Assembly (NCBI RefSeq): GCF_944383115.1
Contig: NZ_CALWOJ010000005.1
Location: forward strand, 1-54,411
Origin: an uncultured Flavonifractor sp.
Lineage (GTDB): Bacteria; Bacillota; Clostridia; Oscillospirales; Oscillospiraceae
Direction: 5' to 3'
DNA length: 54,411 nt
In this document: positions 41,868-49,003 of the stretch, piece by piece
Layout of the letters: every line of letters starts with the position of its first letter
Numbering within the stretch: the stretch's first letter is position 1
Notes under the pieces: generated by a model
What the model was told of the DNA's origin: nothing
What the model saw: the letters and a program-made list of their open reading frames with translations, nothing else
The model's database searches: none
Position numbers and translations under genes: made by a program

Positions 41868-42953
41868 TTACCTCCTTGAAATGTAACCCTCCGCGCACAG
41901 AAGTTCGGCAAGAAGGACTGCGCCGCCCGCGGCGCCGCGAAGGGTATTGTGGGACAGGCAGACGAACTTGTAGTCGTACTGCGTGTCGGGACGCAGACGG
42001 CCGATGCAGACCGCCATGCCGCCCTCGGTCATCCGGTCCAGCCGGGTCTGGGGGCGGTCGGGCTCCTCAAAGTAGTGCAAAAACTGCTTGGGAGCGGAGG
42101 GCAGGGCCAGCTCCTGGGCACGGCCCTTGTAATTTGCCCAGATCTCTTTGATCTCCTCCATAGAGGGTTTGTTCTCAAAGCGTGTGAATACAGCGGCCAT
42201 GTGACCGTTGGACGCGGGCACCCGCAGACACTGGGCGGTGATGGAAGGGGACTGGGCGTTGACAATAACCCCGTTTTCCACCTTACCCCACAGTTTCAGG
42301 GGCTCCTGCTCGCTCTTCTCCTCCTCGCCGCCGATATAGGGGATCACATTATCCACCATCTCGGGCCAGGTATCGAAGGTCTTGCCCGCGCCGGAAATGG
42401 CCTGATAGGTGCATACCAGCACCTGCTCCAGGCCGAAACCGCGCAGGGGGTGCAGGGCGGGCACATAGCTCTGGAGGGAGCAGTTGGACTTGACGGCAAT
42501 GAACCCGCGCTCCACCCCCAGTCGCTTTCGCTGGGCCTCGATGACCTTGATATGCTCGGGGTTGATCTCCGGCACCACCATAGGCACGTCAGGCGTCCAG
42601 CGGTGGGCGGAGTTGTTGGAGACCACGGGACACTCGTGCTTGGCATAGGCCTCCTCCAACGCCTGGATCTCTTCCTTCTTCATATCCACGGCGGAAAAGA
42701 CAAAATCCACCTGGGAGGCAATGGCCTCGATGTCGGCCTGGGCGTTCATGACCACCATCTTTTTAGCCTCTTCGGGCATGGGATTCTCCAGGGCCCAGCG
42801 GGAACCGATGGCCTCCTCATAGGTCTTGCCCGCCGAGCGGCTGCTGGCCGCGATGACAGTGAGCTGGAACCAGGGATGGTTCTCCAGCAGGGAAATGAAA
42901 CGCTGGCCCACCATGCCAGTGCCGCCGATAACGCCTACTTTGTATTTTTCCAT
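41868..42953 (-). CDS. asd: Aspartate-semialdehyde dehydrogenase
   Basis: 361-aa NADP-dependent enzyme making aspartate semialdehyde. It has an N-terminal GGTGMVGQRFISLLE Rossmann motif; the active-site Cys158 is in VKSNCSLQSYVP, a form seen in the archaeal/fungal-type Asd branch rather than the classical SNPNC type. The C-terminal block includes HNTLRGAAGGAVL. GGAGGTATCGGTC precedes the ATG. First gene after the lysine riboswitch, so lysine should reduce expression of asd, dapA and dapB together. Confidence 0.96.
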   Translation of the reverse strand: MEKYKVGVIGGTGMVGQRFISLLENHPWFQLTVIAASSRSAGKTYEEAIGSRWALENPMPEEAKKMVVMNAQADIEAIASQVDFVFSAVDMKKEEIQALEEAYAKHECPVVSNNSAHRWTPDVPMVVPEINPEHIKVIEAQRKRLGVERGFIAVKSNCSLQSYVPALHPLRGFGLEQVLVCTYQAISGAGKTFDTWPEMVDNVIPYIGGEEEKSEQEPLKLWGKVENGVIVNAQSPSITAQCLRVPASNGHMAAVFTRFENKPSMEEIKEIWANYKGRAQELALPSAPKQFLHYFEEPDRPQTRLDRMTEGGMAVCIGRLRPDTQYDYKFVCLSHNTLRGAAGGAVLLAELLCAEGYISRR

Positions 42954-43021
42954 GACCGATACCTCCGTTGTTCAAATCCTATTCCAACACCGGCCTGTCT
43001 CAGACCGGAAACTGGCAAGAG

Positions 43022-43285
43022 ATAGAAAAAGAAAATCAGCAGTTTACAGAACTGCTGATTTTGTACTATAATGACAGGGACAGTGTGTCCCCGCCAATAT
43101 CAGACAAAAGCAGACAGCACTCCGCCGCGTCCGCGGCGACAGTCACACGGATCTTATCCGGGCGACCAGGCAAGCGCCCAACCGGGAGCGTCCCTTCGGC
43201 GGCCTCCCCTTTCCCGCGGTTCACCGGGCCCGGCGCCCTCCCCGCGCTACTCTTGAAGAGCCGCGCCTCTATCCTGCAAATGTAA
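43022..43285 (-). ncRNA. Lysine riboswitch (L box) upstream of asd-dapA-dapB
   Basis: Read on the minus strand from about 43279: AGAGGCGCGG, then GAGTAG, GGTGAACCGCGGGAAAGGGG, and GCCGCCGAAGGG. These are the ordered core elements of the lysine aptamer. The aptamer closes near 43080. It is followed by a clear expression platform: AAAATCAGCAGTT (complement of 43050-43062) pairs with AACTGCTGATTTT (complement of 43032-43044) and then CTTTTTC. Lysine binding should favour this terminator. The adjacent genes fit exactly. Confidence 0.95.
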
Positions 43286-43306
43286 TTTCGCTGTTTAGTT
43301 TGCAAA

Positions 43307-43336
43307 ATTGTACCACACATTCTACCGGAGTGTCAA
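43307..43336 (-). promoter_or_regulatory. Promoter of the lysine riboswitch transcript
   Basis: Minus strand TTGACA (complement of 43331-43336), 18 bp, TACAAT (complement of 43307-43312), about 25 bp upstream of the aptamer. Its -35 end is only about 27 bp from the start of the divergent SpoIID-family gene, so the two transcription units share a very short control region. Confidence 0.8.
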
Positions 43337-43362
43337 CGAAAGCGAGATGTGATTTTAGACAA

Positions 43363-45075
43363 ATGGGACATAAGACAGGACGAAAAATTATGCAGGTTGC
43401 CGCCTGTGCCCTGGCCATCCTCACGCTCAGTCTGCCCGTCCCCACCCGGGCGGCGGTGGAGGTGGACCCCACCATCAAAGTGGGACTCTTTTACGGCTCC
43501 AACGCCCTGCCTGGGGCAAACCTGCTTAACGACGTGGGCAGCGGCTACCGGCTGGGCTATTTTGACGACGACCGGGTCTTTCAGCAGCTGACCGCTACCA
43601 GCGAGACCGCCATCTCGGTGGTCAAGACCCAGAATGTCTATTACGGCACCGTGGGCAACTGGGCGGGCTACTACGACACCATTACCTCCAGCATTGCCGT
43701 GGGCTGCTGGCATTTGAAGCTGCCCGGCAGCTACAGCTCCTATGATGAGGCTGCCGCGGCGGCCTCGGCCTATTCCGGTGGCTTTGTGGCCTGGATCGAC
43801 GGAACGTGGCAGGCCAGAGTAGGGGCTTGGCTGGACAAGACGTCCGCCCAAGCCGGCCAGGCCCAGCTGGGGTTGGCCGACGCCGAGATCGTAGGCACCT
43901 CCAGCTATGGCGTATCGGTGGTCAAGACGGGCACCAGCCAGATCCTCTTCCAGTTTGACGGGGGTTCCAGCCGATGCCTGGGTATTCAGCCCGGCCTGGA
44001 CGACAGCGTCAAGACCGAGACCATCTTCCGGGGCAACACCTATTACGGCGGCTTCCAGTATCAGCGGGTGAGCGGCGGCAACCTGACGGTGAGCAACGTC
44101 ATCGGCCTGGAGGACTATGTACAGGGGGTCATCGTCCGGGAGATGAGTTCCTCCTGGCCTCTGGAGGCCCTGAAGGCCCAGGCGGTGTGTGCCCGCACCT
44201 ACGCCTACCGCAACTATATTGCCGGTAAGCACAAAAGCCAGGGCTTTGACCTGTGCAATACCATTGACTGTCAGGCGTACTACGGCATGGATGAGGTGAC
44301 GGCTTCCAGCAGCAAGGCAGTGGAGCAGACCTACGGCGAATACGCCTGGTACAACGGTTCCCTCATCGAGGCGGTGTATTCCTCCCATGACGGCGGGGCC
44401 ACTGAGAGCGCGGTCAACGTGTGGGGGAGCAACGTGGCCTACCTCATCGGCAAGTACGATCCCTATGAGGCGTCGGTGGCCAGCAAGGTCCCCAGTTACA
44501 ACTGGACGGTGACCTATACCGCCCAGGAGCTTACCGACTTGCTCAACTCCAAGGGCTACACCAACTCGGGCATTGTGGATTTCCGGGTCACCAAGACCAG
44601 CCCCACCGGCAATGCCATCGAGATTACCTTTACCGACTCCTCCGGCAAGAGCTGGAGCAAGATCCGGGACGCCTGCCGGACCTTTTTGAATCTGCGGTCC
44701 ATCCACTACACCGTGTCCAGCTCTTCCGGCAGCGGTTCGTCCGGCGGGGGAGGGAGCTATTCCGTGAATGGGGACGGTACCCTCAGCAGTCTGGACGGGG
44801 CCTATGCTATTGACGGCAGCGGCTCTACCTCCAAGCTGGGCAGCGACGTGTACATGATCGACGGCAGCGGCCAGGTGTCCCAGGCTGTCCCCTCCGGGGG
44901 GAGCGGCGGCGGCACTTCCACCGGCGGCGAGACCGTGTTCACCATCACCGGCTCCGGCTGGGGCCATAATGTGGGCATGAGCCAGTGGGGAGCATACGCC
45001 ATGGCCCAGCAGGGCTATACTTACCTGGACATTCTTACCTTTTACTACACCGGAATCGAGGTGCGCCAACCATAA
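43363..45075 (+). CDS. Exported SpoIID/LytB-domain protein
   Basis: 570-aa protein with signal peptide (MGHKTGRK then [21 protein letters not shown]). An N-terminal repeat-like region precedes the SpoIID domain with [19 protein letters not shown] (catalytic Glu in the E-M pair) and [15 protein letters not shown] near residues 265-300. A Gly/Ser-rich linker (about 460-480) splits it from the C-terminal [19 protein letters not shown] motif typical of the family. Upstream in-frame codons overlap the lys promoter; 43363 is the best ATG, though no strong ribosome binding site is seen. Probably peptidoglycan lytic during sporulation or envelope remodelling. It overlaps queA. Confidence 0.85.
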   Translation: MGHKTGRKIMQVAACALAILTLSLPVPTRAAVEVDPTIKVGLFYGSNALPGANLLNDVGSGYRLGYFDDDRVFQQLTATSETAISVVKTQNVYYGTVGNWAGYYDTITSSIAVGCWHLKLPGSYSSYDEAAAAASAYSGGFVAWIDGTWQARVGAWLDKTSAQAGQAQLGLADAEIVGTSSYGVSVVKTGTSQILFQFDGGSSRCLGIQPGLDDSVKTETIFRGNTYYGGFQYQRVSGGNLTVSNVIGLEDYVQGVIVREMSSSWPLEALKAQAVCARTYAYRNYIAGKHKSQGFDLCNTIDCQAYYGMDEVTASSSKAVEQTYGEYAWYNGSLIEAVYSSHDGGATESAVNVWGSNVAYLIGKYDPYEASVASKVPSYNWTVTYTAQELTDLLNSKGYTNSGIVDFRVTKTSPTGNAIEITFTDSSGKSWSKIRDACRTFLNLRSIHYTVSSSSGSGSSGGGGSYSVNGDGTLSSLDGAYAIDGSGSTSKLGSDVYMIDGSGQVSQAVPSGGSGGGTSTGGETVFTITGSGWGHNVGMSQWGAYAMAQQGYTYLDILTFYYTGIEVRQP

Positions 45076-46097
45076 AGACGTCGGACTTTTACTTTGATCT
45101 GCCGGAGGAACTGATCGCCCAGACTCCGCTGGAAAAGCGGGATTCCTCCCGCCTGCTGGTGCTGGACAAGCACAGCGGTGAAACGAAACATATGCACTTT
45201 TTCGATCTGCCCTCCTTGCTGCGGCCGGGGAATTGCCTGGTACTCAACGACTCCCGGGTGCTGCCCGCCCGGCTCATCGGACACCGGGAGCCCGGTGGGG
45301 GAGCGGTGGAAGTGCTGCTGCTCATTGACCGGGGCAACAAGACCTGGGAGTGCCTGGTGCGGCCGGGCCGTAAGATGCGTCCGGGTACGAAGGTGTCCTT
45401 CGGCGAGGGCCAGCTCACCGCCGAGGTCACCGAGGTGCTGGAGGGGGGCAACCGGCTGGTCCGCTTCGACTACGAGGGCATTTTCCTGGAGAAGTTGGAG
45501 CAGCTGGGCAAGATGCCTCTGCCTCCTTACATTAAGGCCGAACTTCAGGACCCGGAGCGGTATCAGACCGTCTACTCCCGGGAGGTGGGCTCCGCCGCCG
45601 CCCCCACCGCCGGTCTCCACTTCACCAAGGAACTCTTGAAGCAGGTGGAGGACATGGGAGTGCGTCTGGCCTATGTGACCCTCCATGTGGGCCTGGGCAC
45701 CTTCCGCCCGGTGAAGGAGGAGGACATCCTGGACCACGAGATGCACTCCGAGTATTGCATGATCTCCGCCCAGACTGCCGAGACCATCAATCGGACCAAA
45801 GCCGAGGGAGGCCGGGTGATCTGCGTGGGCACCACCTCCTGCCGCACCATTGAGAGCTGGGCGGCGGAGGACGGGACCCTGAAAGAGAGCGCCGGATGGA
45901 CCAACATCTTCATCTATCCTGGCTACAAGTTCAAGACCCTGGACTGCCTGATCACCAACTTCCATCTGCCGGAATCCACCCTCATCATGCTGGTGTCTGC
46001 CCTGGCGGGCCGGGAGCATATCCTGGCCGCCTACAAGCAGGCGGTAGAGGAAAAATACCGCTTTTTCTCCTTCGGGGACGCCATGTTTATCTGTTGA
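45072..46097 (+). CDS. queA: S-adenosylmethionine:tRNA ribosyltransferase-isomerase QueA, apparent ATA start
   Basis: 341-aa enzyme of queuosine synthesis, transferring the ribosyl moiety of SAM to preQ1 in tRNA. It has [23 protein letters not shown] at the N-terminus (the first block described here by its [11 protein letters not shown] core), [13 protein letters not shown], and [17 protein letters not shown]-type [12 protein letters not shown], and [10 protein letters not shown]. No ATG/GTG/TTG lies at the expected start: the codon aligned with the usual Met of MKTSDFD-type homologs is ATA, 8 nt after GAGGTG (45058-45063) and overlapping the upstream TAA. Longer in-frame sequence upstream is inside the SpoIID gene. 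Confidence 0.93.
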   Translation: MKTSDFYFDLPEELIAQTPLEKRDSSRLLVLDKHSGETKHMHFFDLPSLLRPGNCLVLNDSRVLPARLIGHREPGGGAVEVLLLIDRGNKTWECLVRPGRKMRPGTKVSFGEGQLTAEVTEVLEGGNRLVRFDYEGIFLEKLEQLGKMPLPPYIKAELQDPERYQTVYSREVGSAAAPTAGLHFTKELLKQVEDMGVRLAYVTLHVGLGTFRPVKEEDILDHEMHSEYCMISAQTAETINRTKAEGGRVICVGTTSCRTIESWAAEDGTLKESAGWTNIFIYPGYKFKTLDCLITNFHLPESTLIMLVSALAGREHILAAYKQAVEEKYRFFSFGDAMFIC

Positions 46098-46100
46098 CGC

Positions 46101-46137
46101 ACAAAGGCCTGCCGTGTTCAAAACGGCAGGCCTTTGT
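46101..46137. terminator. Bidirectional terminator, perfect 15-bp stem
   Basis: ACAAAGGCCTGCCGT (46101-46115) pairs exactly with ACGGCAGGCCTTTGT (46123-46137) around a 7-nt loop, between convergent queA and the glycosyltransferase gene. Confidence 0.88.
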
Positions 46138-47211
46138 TCATATGCGGCTCAGTACCTCCACATTACCAGCCAGGCGCGGGTCGGTGGGGGAGAGGGCAAG
46201 TGCCTTTTTTGCCTCCTCCAAAGCCAGCATGTTCCGTCCGGTGCGGAAATAGGCCTGGCACCGCAGGTCGTGGGGCAGAGGCCCCCAGGACTCCGCTTCG
46301 CAGATGTAGGTGTCCGGCCGGACCGTGATGACCAGCGCCGTCCCGGTGAAGTAGAGTACCCCGTCCCAGTCCTCCTGCTGATAGCACAGGGTCGCCAAGT
46401 CTATCCACGGTTCCCGCAGATGGGGGGCCTCGGCGGCGGCACGGAAAAACCAGACTCTGGCCTGGGCCGGATTCCCTTTTTGTATGTAGGACTTGGCGAT
46501 GTACCGCATGGAGGCCGCCCGCTCATCCTTCCAGGTAGCGGTGGGCATGGATAGGTGCCGCTTGAGGGTGGCAATGCAGTCGTCCCACCGACCATGGAAA
46601 AAATACTCCCGGCCCAGATAGTGGGCATTGCGGTCATCCTCCGGCTCCTCCTGTACCGACAGTTCCAGCAGGGAAAGATACTGACCGCGGGATTTGGAGG
46701 GGTCCGGATGGTGGTCCAACTGCACCCCCATCGCTGTTACCATGGGACCGGGCTGACCAGGGCCCTCCCAGCGCAGGATCTCATGGACCGGGTGGATCCA
46801 TCGATAGCCCTGGCGGCGGTGGATCTTTTCGTACCAGAACACCACGCCCTCGGCTCCATCGGGCCGGAAGGACCAGGTGTAGCGGTACCGGGCCTGACCT
46901 GTGCCTGGAGTCCAGGCCGCCTCCAGAGCGGCCCGCCAGCCGGGATGAAATACCTCGTCCAGGTCGGTGCAGACACAGATATCCGCATCCTTATCCACCA
47001 ACTCCAGCGAGCGATTGCGGGCTACATCGAATCGCCAGGGTGAGATAGTCTCCACTGTGACCTGAGCGCCCCGGGCCTGCAATCTGGAGACAGTATCGTC
47101 GGTGGAGCCGGTATCCAGTACTACAACCTGGTCGGCCTCGCTCATGGAATCCATCCAACGATCCACAAATGCCGATTCGTTTTTACTGATGGCATAGACT
47201 ACGATCTTCAT
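46138..47211 (-). CDS. Family 2 glycosyltransferase with TPR-like tail
   Basis: 357-aa cytosolic protein. The N-terminal GT-A domain (VVYAISKNESAFVDRW, VVVLDTGSTDDT, WRFDVARNRSLEL) has the metal-binding D83-L-D85 in CTDLDEVF. The C-terminal half (from about residue 210) is helical with TPR-like units (NAHYLGREYFFHGRWDD, KSYIQKGNPAQARVWFF). This GT2-TPR layout is seen in transferases that glycosylate repetitive proteins. Start MKIVVYAI follows AAGGAGGAACTGCATCT. It is 60 bp downstream of a collagen-like gene, which is a likely acceptor (inference). Confidence 0.88.
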   Translation of the reverse strand: MKIVVYAISKNESAFVDRWMDSMSEADQVVVLDTGSTDDTVSRLQARGAQVTVETISPWRFDVARNRSLELVDKDADICVCTDLDEVFHPGWRAALEAAWTPGTGQARYRYTWSFRPDGAEGVVFWYEKIHRRQGYRWIHPVHEILRWEGPGQPGPMVTAMGVQLDHHPDPSKSRGQYLSLLELSVQEEPEDDRNAHYLGREYFFHGRWDDCIATLKRHLSMPTATWKDERAASMRYIAKSYIQKGNPAQARVWFFRAAAEAPHLREPWIDLATLCYQQEDWDGVLYFTGTALVITVRPDTYICEAESWGPLPHDLRCQAYFRTGRNMLALEEAKKALALSPTDPRLAGNVEVLSRI

Positions 47212-47237
47212 AGATGCAGTTCCTCCTTGCAGAGACA

Positions 47238-47264
47238 GGGAGGGGGGCAAATCGCCCCCCTCCC
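47238..47264 (-). other. GC-rich hairpin between the collagen-like gene and the glycosyltransferase gene
   Basis: GGGAGGGGGGC (47238-47248) pairs with GCCCCCCTCCC (47254-47264) around 5 nt. There is no T tract, so it may stabilise the mRNA or adjust downstream expression rather than end transcription. Confidence 0.55.
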
Positions 47265-47270
47265 GCGGGA

Positions 47271-47522
47271 TCAGGTACTCATCAGGCCGGCGGCCTTCAG
47301 ATTCTGAATGATCTGGTTGATGGCATTGATAGCGTCGGTCAGGCTGGCACTGGTTTGCAGAGTGGTGACCGCGGCGGCGGCGTTGGTCTCACCGGCAGGG
47401 CCGGTAGGACCGGTTGGACCAGTCGGACCTGTAGCCCCCGTAGTGCCTGCGGTTCCGGCAGGGCCGGTAGGACCGGTCGGGGCGATGTTATTAGGAAAGT
47501 GGCTATCATCCTTGAAAATCAA
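47271..47522 (-). pseudogene. 5'-truncated collagen-like (G-P-T repeat) protein
   Basis: The open frame reads IAPTGPTGPAGTAGTTG and ATGPTGPTGPTGPAG, a Gly-x-Thr collagen-like run, followed by a 38-residue helical tail (LQTSASLTDAINAINQIIQN) resembling trimerising ends of spore-surface collagen-like proteins. The only start in frame is a TTG at 47522 with no ribosome binding site. The first ~14 codons fall inside repeat A (47481-47590), which belongs to neighbouring mobile DNA. The collagen repeat is therefore probably cut by insertion near 47480, and its 5' part is elsewhere. An intact short gene is a less likely alternative. Confidence 0.7.
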
Positions 47523-47590
47523 GGGAATATTAAAAAATAAAATCTATCACATTACAACCAACGCCGTCCAGATTATCTCTGGGCGGCGTT
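47481..47590. repeat. Diverged direct repeat, copy A
   Basis: From GGCGATGTTATTAG to GGGCGGCGTT this segment closely matches copy B at 48788-48892, with scattered substitutions and small gaps. Shared parts are a CCTTGA-AAA-TCAAGG palindrome (47510-47524), GGGAATATTAAAAAA, TCTATCACATTAC, and a closing hairpin AACGCCGTCC/GGGCGGCGTT (47560-47569 with 47581-47590). It marks the junction with the interrupted collagen-like gene. Confidence 0.8.
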
Positions 47591-47608
47591 GGTTTGATGT
47601 TCCATGGT

Positions 47609-48469
47609 TCATTTTTTCCGTATGATTCCATCAAAGTAGCTATTGGAAAAATCACACTCACAATCTATTCCTAATTCTTCAACACATTTCTCAACCATGT
47701 GTTTTGTTTCTTGCCCCATCCACGGTGAAAAAGTTATGGAAATTTTGGAAATATTATGAAAATGAATGGGTAATAAGAGATACTCAAAATAAGGGATTTC
47801 TATTAACTCCACATTGTCATTATCGGAAGTATAATCGGTATGACTAAAATCAGCAATTATGCGGATTTCATTTTGAAATTTCCAATGCTCAGATTTAATT
47901 GTTGCTAAAGTAGACCAGTTTAGTAAGTTGTTTGCAGGCAACTGATACCCAACATTTTCTAAACTATTCTTATAAACAACAGGTTTTGTTGAAATATGTA
48001 CCCACACTTTTGGGTATTCCATCGTAGGATCTTGGTGCAAGCTCTGGCCAAACTCAACCGGCAAAAAACCTGGACGGCACCCTTTTACATATCTGCTTTG
48101 ATCGATTAAAGCATCACTAAGACTTTTGGGTGAGCCGATGTGGGAAAGTTCAAATTGAATTTTAACTCCATATTTATCTCCAGCATACATATTCCATAGC
48201 GGTATGCTTTCATCTGTACTATAATCAAAACATGAAATATACGGAATGGCCTCATCGTTATCAATTAGTGGCTGCAAATACGATTGTTCTTTTATATCGT
48301 CGACATTTTTAATGCAGTTTACTTTTAATTCCTTATTTTTTAGTATGCACAAAAGTGCCTCAACATCTGTATACTGTGAAAAACATTTCCATGTTTTCGA
48401 TTGTTCCAGTAATTTTCTTGCATCTTCATCATGTACTCCCACCACAGGTATTCTATTGCCAACCTTCAT
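47609..48469 (-). CDS. DUF2971-like protein in AT-rich DNA
   Basis: 286 aa, no signal peptide or membrane segment. The pattern WKCFSQYTDVEALLCILKN, PYISCFDYSTDESIPLWNMY (described by its ISCFDYS and PLWNMYA parts), and IKSEHWKFQNEIRII matches the DUF2971 family, whose function is unknown and which is frequent on phages and mobile elements. AAAGGGGGTG precedes the ATG. Base composition is far more AT-rich than all flanking genes, and it lies between repeats A and B, so it is very probably a recently acquired cargo gene. Confidence 0.78.
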   Translation of the reverse strand: MKVGNRIPVVGVHDEDARKLLEQSKTWKCFSQYTDVEALLCILKNKELKVNCIKNVDDIKEQSYLQPLIDNDEAIPYISCFDYSTDESIPLWNMYAGDKYGVKIQFELSHIGSPKSLSDALIDQSRYVKGCRPGFLPVEFGQSLHQDPTMEYPKVWVHISTKPVVYKNSLENVGYQLPANNLLNWSTLATIKSEHWKFQNEIRIIADFSHTDYTSDNDNVELIEIPYFEYLLLPIHFHNISKISITFSPWMGQETKHMVEKCVEELGIDCECDFSNSYFDGIIRKK

Positions 48470-48671
48470 TGATACACCCCCTTTTAATAACTTTCATAAC
48501 AATGTCTCAGTAAAACAAATTTCTTTATGGATAGCATACCATAAATTTGAACATAATTCTACTTCCCTAAATGCCTAAATGTAATAGCATATGTGATAGT
48601 GCCTAATAGACTACGGCATTATTTTCATAAGCGATTTTAATAGCAGAAAGAGGTGATGCACCCAAGTGCAG

Positions 48672-48693
48672 GCCAGCCATTAGGCTGGCTTTT
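48672..48693 (+). terminator. Small hairpin with T tract in the gap before the mobile element
   Basis: GCCAGCC (48672-48678), ATTA loop, GGCTGGC (48683-48689), then TTTT. It lies in a 530-bp stretch (48470-49003) that holds this hairpin, repeat B, the inverted repeat before the ParB gene, and no convincing gene. A 61-codon frame at 48805-48990 runs through repeat B and is not supported. Confidence 0.6.
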
Positions 48694-48787
48694 GTCATGC
48701 CATTTCAAAGCAGGAAAGGCGTCTCTCATCGAGGGGCTACCGCTCCGTTGCCGGAGATCAAGCTGTCTCCCACGTCAAAAGTGTCAG

Positions 48788-48892
48788 GGCGCTGTTATTA
48801 GAAAATGGCTATGACCCTTGAAAATCAAGGGAATATTAAAAAATCTATCACATTACGCAACGCGCCGTCCGTGGAGACCACCGGGCGGCGTT
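48788..48892. repeat. Diverged direct repeat, copy B
   Basis: Matches copy A (47481-47590). It has the CCCTTGA-AAA-TCAAGGG palindrome (48815-48831), GGGAATATTAAAAAA, TCTATCACATTAC, and CGCCGTCC/GGGCGGCG hairpin (48863-48870 with 48883-48890) followed here by TTTTT, so this copy could work as a leader with a terminator. It is the left neighbour of the ParB-type gene. Confidence 0.8.
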
Positions 48893-48938
48893 TTTGCGTA
48901 GAGGTAGGTTTGAAGGAGGTGAGGAGCAGAAAAAATAG

Positions 48939-48967
48939 GCACAAAATTTTTGACTTTAATTTTGTGC
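48939..48967. promoter_or_regulatory. Inverted repeat upstream of the ParB-type gene
   Basis: GCACAAAATT (48939-48948), 9-nt spacer, AATTTTGTGC (48958-48967): perfect 10-bp arms, 36 bp before the start codon. Likely an operator or partition/recombinase site, controlling the first gene of the element. Confidence 0.65.
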
Positions 48968-49003
48968 AACACTCCAAAATTTATTTTTAAGAAGGAGGTA
49001 GCG

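Noticed and set aside
43077-43091. GGGACA-GTG-TGTCCC palindrome outside the mobile element
   Set aside because: It forms a local hairpin within the lysine riboswitch, so it was not counted as a mobile-element motif, though it weakens the claim of motif specificity.
48805-48990. 61-codon frame through repeat B
   Set aside because: No ribosome binding site. The matching frame in copy A ends after 13 codons, and the region is dominated by palindromes and a terminator-like hairpin.
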